The notes under the pieces were generated by a model. The model was not told the DNA's origin. It worked only from the letters and a program-made list of their open reading frames with translations, and ran no database searches. Below are positions 61,684 through 64,000 of a DNA stretch of 64,000 nt, piece by piece. The stretch spans positions 124,001 through 188,000 of the forward strand of contig DATFGQ010000097.1 in NCBI GenBank assembly GCA_035249305.1. The letters run 5' to 3'. Within the stretch, counting starts at the first letter, position 1; the number at the start of each line of letters is the position of its first letter. A program made the translations under genes and the position numbers. The DNA comes from DASUNP01 sp035249305. Lineage in GTDB: Bacteria > Acidobacteriota > Blastocatellia > UBA7656.

Positions 61684-64000
61684 ATGACACAGAAATCTCG
61701 GAGAGAAAAAGCCCCTCTGACAGTAGCTTCAGAGGGTCACTGTTTGAAGCAGGTATTCCGCTCGGTCAGCAGGTGGAGCATCCTTGCGGCGATCATGATT
61801 TCCGTAATGCTGCCCGCCGCGACCAGCGGGCAGCAAACCTCGGATGCAAACAAAGACGTACATAAAATCGTCATCGATATAGACAACCCTCAGACAAAGC
61901 CTTATCAAAGCCTGTTAAGAAAGACGCAGCATACCAGAGCTTTCATCGAGCTTAAATCGGGCGGAGATAAATTGATATATGTGAGATTTGCTAGAAGACC
62001 TGTTGGGCTCGATATCTCTGTCGCTGAGGATGTGGAAAGGGGATACAAAAAAGGAGACTATTTAACTTCTGGCGAGTTGTGGTATCCGTTCAAAAAGAGG
62101 CTGCCGCTGGAGTTCGCACTCGCTTCGACGAGAGATAAATTACCAGCCGAATACAAGTTGGAGTTTGGGGAGTTAGCCGACAATACTCAAGAACCGGCAA
62201 CAATACAGGAAGCCCGAATGGATGTCCGGAATGCTCGGGATATCAAAGTAACGCCCCTCCAGAAAAACAACATAATCTATGGCCAATTGATAGATGACTC
62301 CAAGCCTGTAATCAGCATTAGCGTTAATCCTCAACGGCCGACTTTAATCATTGATCCAGAGAAAGAGAACGTCTCCACTGAGCAAGAGTTTACGTTAAAG
62401 GAGACCGACACGAATAGATCAGCTTGGGTATTCTTCAAGATTAGTTTGCCGAATGGACTACAGGTATTGCCGGTTGATACAGAAGGAGATGGCAATTCAA
62501 CAGTGGAGGCGGGCAAAGAGTTAGGTAATGAGCAGTGGTATGGATTCAAAGACAGCATAAAGTTGAAATTACGGGTCAACCCATCAAGTGATTTGGCCAA
62601 TAGCGGGAGTCCAGATAAGACTGTAGTTCTCAATATAGAAGGTGGGGTTGCTGAAGCGATCAGTTCAAAGCTAGAGGCGGAAAAAGCAATCAGTAACAAT
62701 TTGAGTGTCGCCACTAAAGGACCGAGTGTGCCGCTGACTATCAACATTCAGGTGAAGGAACCGCCTAACTGGTTCGATAGCTTTATCACATGGGCGAGCG
62801 AGCATACTTTACCCGCGATACTCGTGATTTTGGCAATTCTAGGCTTAGCTTTCGGAGCATGGCTTGTTATCGCTAATTTGGGGGCAAGAAGGTGGATGGA
62901 AGAAAACAACCCAAAGCCAACAGCTCCTTCTGTCCCTTATCCAGCGTATGATTATAACTATTCATCCCAACCTCCCGACTCAGGGGCCGGCAGCATTAGA
63001 GTGTATAAAGGCAAAAGGGGCATATGGAGCAAGCTGATGGATTGGCTTCCCATAAACAGGGGCGGGAGCGGCCAGCAAGACCCCGATGAAGCAGCGCGAC
63101 AGCATAGAGAGAAGCAGCGAAGAAGTATAGAAGAGGTACGGTATGGGCCGAGTGCCGCTACGGCAGCCGAGCCTGCCGACCAAGCTACAGCGACACAAGT
63201 CGCGAGCGCGCAGGTTGACGCCTCAGCTCCTGTACTTCGGCCTAGCTACGCATCAGCAGGCCCTGACGGCAGGGGCGGCGCAGTGACGGTAACGAAGATC
63301 GCGGAGATAGAGAAGCAGCTATCAGACTTACAGTCCAGACCTGACGGCAGGGAGCTTTCCTTTGGCGCAAGACAGGAGGTCGAGAGGATGATCGAGAATC
63401 AAAGGAAAGTGATAAGAAGTGAATTCCAGACGCTACTGAATCAGCAGAATAAACAGATAGAGACAAATATACTCAGCATCAACCAACAGACTGTTAATGA
63501 CGTTGAAACAAGACTCAAGGATATAGGCCGGGAATTAGAAAAGGCGAGCAAAGGATTGCAGGGATTACTCCTCAGCACCGGCAACGATCATACGACGTAT
63601 GACAATAGGCTCGCAAAACTGAGGGAAGAGCTTGAAAGCTTGATTAAAGAAAAGCAGGAGAGTAACGACTTCTTTGGCAAGCTGCTCGGACTGAGTTTCG
63701 AACAGAACGTTCAAGAGCTACGAGAGGGCGCGTTTGAAAACCTCGTAAATCAGTCGAGCGATACCCTCAACAGGTTCGTTAAGGAAGGGGTGCCGCAGGC
63801 CGGCGTGCTCAACGAGTTCTTAACCAAGTCAAAAGCGATAACGAGCTCGATCAGATCAGTAGTAGATAAGGCTTGCGCGATAGACCAGACAGCGGAAGAT
63901 CAATTAAGCCCCTATGTTGAGCGCGCGGGTAATCTGGTCGCCGAGCTGGTTAGCCTGCATGAGCAACTGAAGAATCGCCAGCTATCGATGGTCAACCTCA
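61684..64000 (+). CDS. Bitopic membrane protein with periplasmic beta domain and cytoplasmic coiled coil (C-terminus cut)
   Basis: At least 772 codons, open to the edge of the window. The ATG at 61684 has GGAG 8 bases upstream. Residues 24-49 form a hydrophobic signal or anchor (SRWSILAAIMISVMLPAATS). Residues ~50-370 are a beta-rich region (LWYPFKKRLPLEFALASTRD, RPTLIIDPEKENVSTEQEFT). A transmembrane helix is at ~376-400 (ILVILAILGLAFGAWLVIAN), then a Pro-rich and charged stretch and a coiled coil from ~534 (IAEIEKQLSDLQSRPDGREL, IENQRKVIRSEFQTLLNQQN). It is visibly AT-richer than the rest of the locus. It probably ties the cytoplasmic machine to the envelope. No known family. Confidence 0.8.
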   Translation, partial: MTQKSRREKAPLTVASEGHCLKQVFRSVSRWSILAAIMISVMLPAATSGQQTSDANKDVHKIVIDIDNPQTKPYQSLLRKTQHTRAFIELKSGGDKLIYVRFARRPVGLDISVAEDVERGYKKGDYLTSGELWYPFKKRLPLEFALASTRDKLPAEYKLEFGELADNTQEPATIQEARMDVRNARDIKVTPLQKNNIIYGQLIDDSKPVISISVNPQRPTLIIDPEKENVSTEQEFTLKETDTNRSAWVFFKISLPNGLQVLPVDTEGDGNSTVEAGKELGNEQWYGFKDSIKLKLRVNPSSDLANSGSPDKTVVLNIEGGVAEAISSKLEAEKAISNNLSVATKGPSVPLTINIQVKEPPNWFDSFITWASEHTLPAILVILAILGLAFGAWLVIANLGARRWMEENNPKPTAPSVPYPAYDYNYSSQPPDSGAGSIRVYKGKRGIWSKLMDWLPINRGGSGQQDPDEAARQHREKQRRSIEEVRYGPSAATAAEPADQATATQVASAQVDASAPVLRPSYASAGPDGRGGAVTVTKIAEIEKQLSDLQSRPDGRELSFGARQEVERMIENQRKVIRSEFQTLLNQQNKQIETNILSINQQTVNDVETRLKDIGRELEKASKGLQGLLLSTGNDHTTYDNRLAKLREELESLIKEKQESNDFFGKLLGLSFEQNVQELREGAFENLVNQSSDTLNRFVKEGVPQAGVLNEFLTKSKAITSSIRSVVDKACAIDQTAEDQLSPYVERAGNLVAELVSLHEQLKNRQLSMVNL

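Noticed and set aside
61677..61865. 62-residue ORF at the start of the last gene
   Set aside because: It is a shifted frame of the long reading frame from 61684, which stays open to the window edge.

Overview
The window is a G+C-rich bacterial chromosome segment, most likely from the phylum Acidobacteriota (Blastocatellia-like is a guess). The main pointers are a secreted protein of the VWFA-related Acidobacterial type (44653-46860), a winged-helix/AAA/TPR regulator, secreted cytochrome c/copper-enzyme proteins, DinB and pirin proteins, and many kinds of intergenic palindromic repeat. There are no rRNA or tRNA genes, no prophage and no CRISPR array.

Layout. 1-10.7 kb: a cut-off SpoU/TrmH RNA methyltransferase, an orphan molybdate-binding lipoprotein, an APC permease with YqeY, a composite palindrome cassette, DinB, a secreted protein, a large wHTH-AAA-TPR regulator, a PEP-mutase-like lyase and an NTF2-fold protein. 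10.7-25.2 kb: a second copy of the cassette, DoxX, an HxlR regulator divergent from a pirin, an aldo/keto reductase, an M20 peptidase, a class C serine hydrolase, a 1114-residue fused acyl-AMP ligase/ACP/alpha-oxoamine synthase, DUF5996, a second pirin, a secreted phosphatase, an inverted third cassette and an SDR. 25.2-38.7 kb: exonuclease III, a set of small membrane-anchored proteins behind a textbook sigma-54 promoter, an apparently exported ThDP enzyme, and a periplasmic respiratory cluster (small cytochrome c, two paralogous cytochrome c/copper monooxygenase-like proteins, a cytochrome c/PQQ dehydrogenase) interrupted by a complete RAYT (REP-associated transposase) unit; then a VapBC-like pair. 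38.7-50 kb: MFS transporter, hydrolase, amidohydrolase, secreted proteins, DinB, DJ-1/PfpI and an MBL-fold diiron protein.

50-64 kb holds the most striking locus: seven co-directional genes with short gaps, running off the right edge. They encode a zinc-ribbon protein with a propeller-like body, a membrane-anchored vWA protein, a small membrane protein, a 1117-residue tubulin/FtsZ-like GTPase, a zinc-ribbon/beta-sandwich/Hsp70 fusion, a second protein that looks like a degenerate Hsp70/actin-fold ATPase, and a large membrane protein with a periplasmic beta domain and a cytoplasmic coiled coil. A sigma-70 promoter with an optimal 17-bp spacer lies about 500 bp upstream, and the interval contains hairpins, so the operon may have a long structured leader. 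The gene set suggests an envelope-attached, nucleotide-driven cytoskeletal or chaperone machine. Tubulin-like relatives with vWA and Hsp70-like neighbours have been proposed to act in membrane remodelling, but the function here is unknown.

The other notable signal is the repeat content: three copies of a composite cassette of 195-330 bp, three GTAGGGGC-ended elements whose arms vary in concert, several other hairpin families, and one RAYT gene whose flanking hairpins resemble the cassette hairpins.
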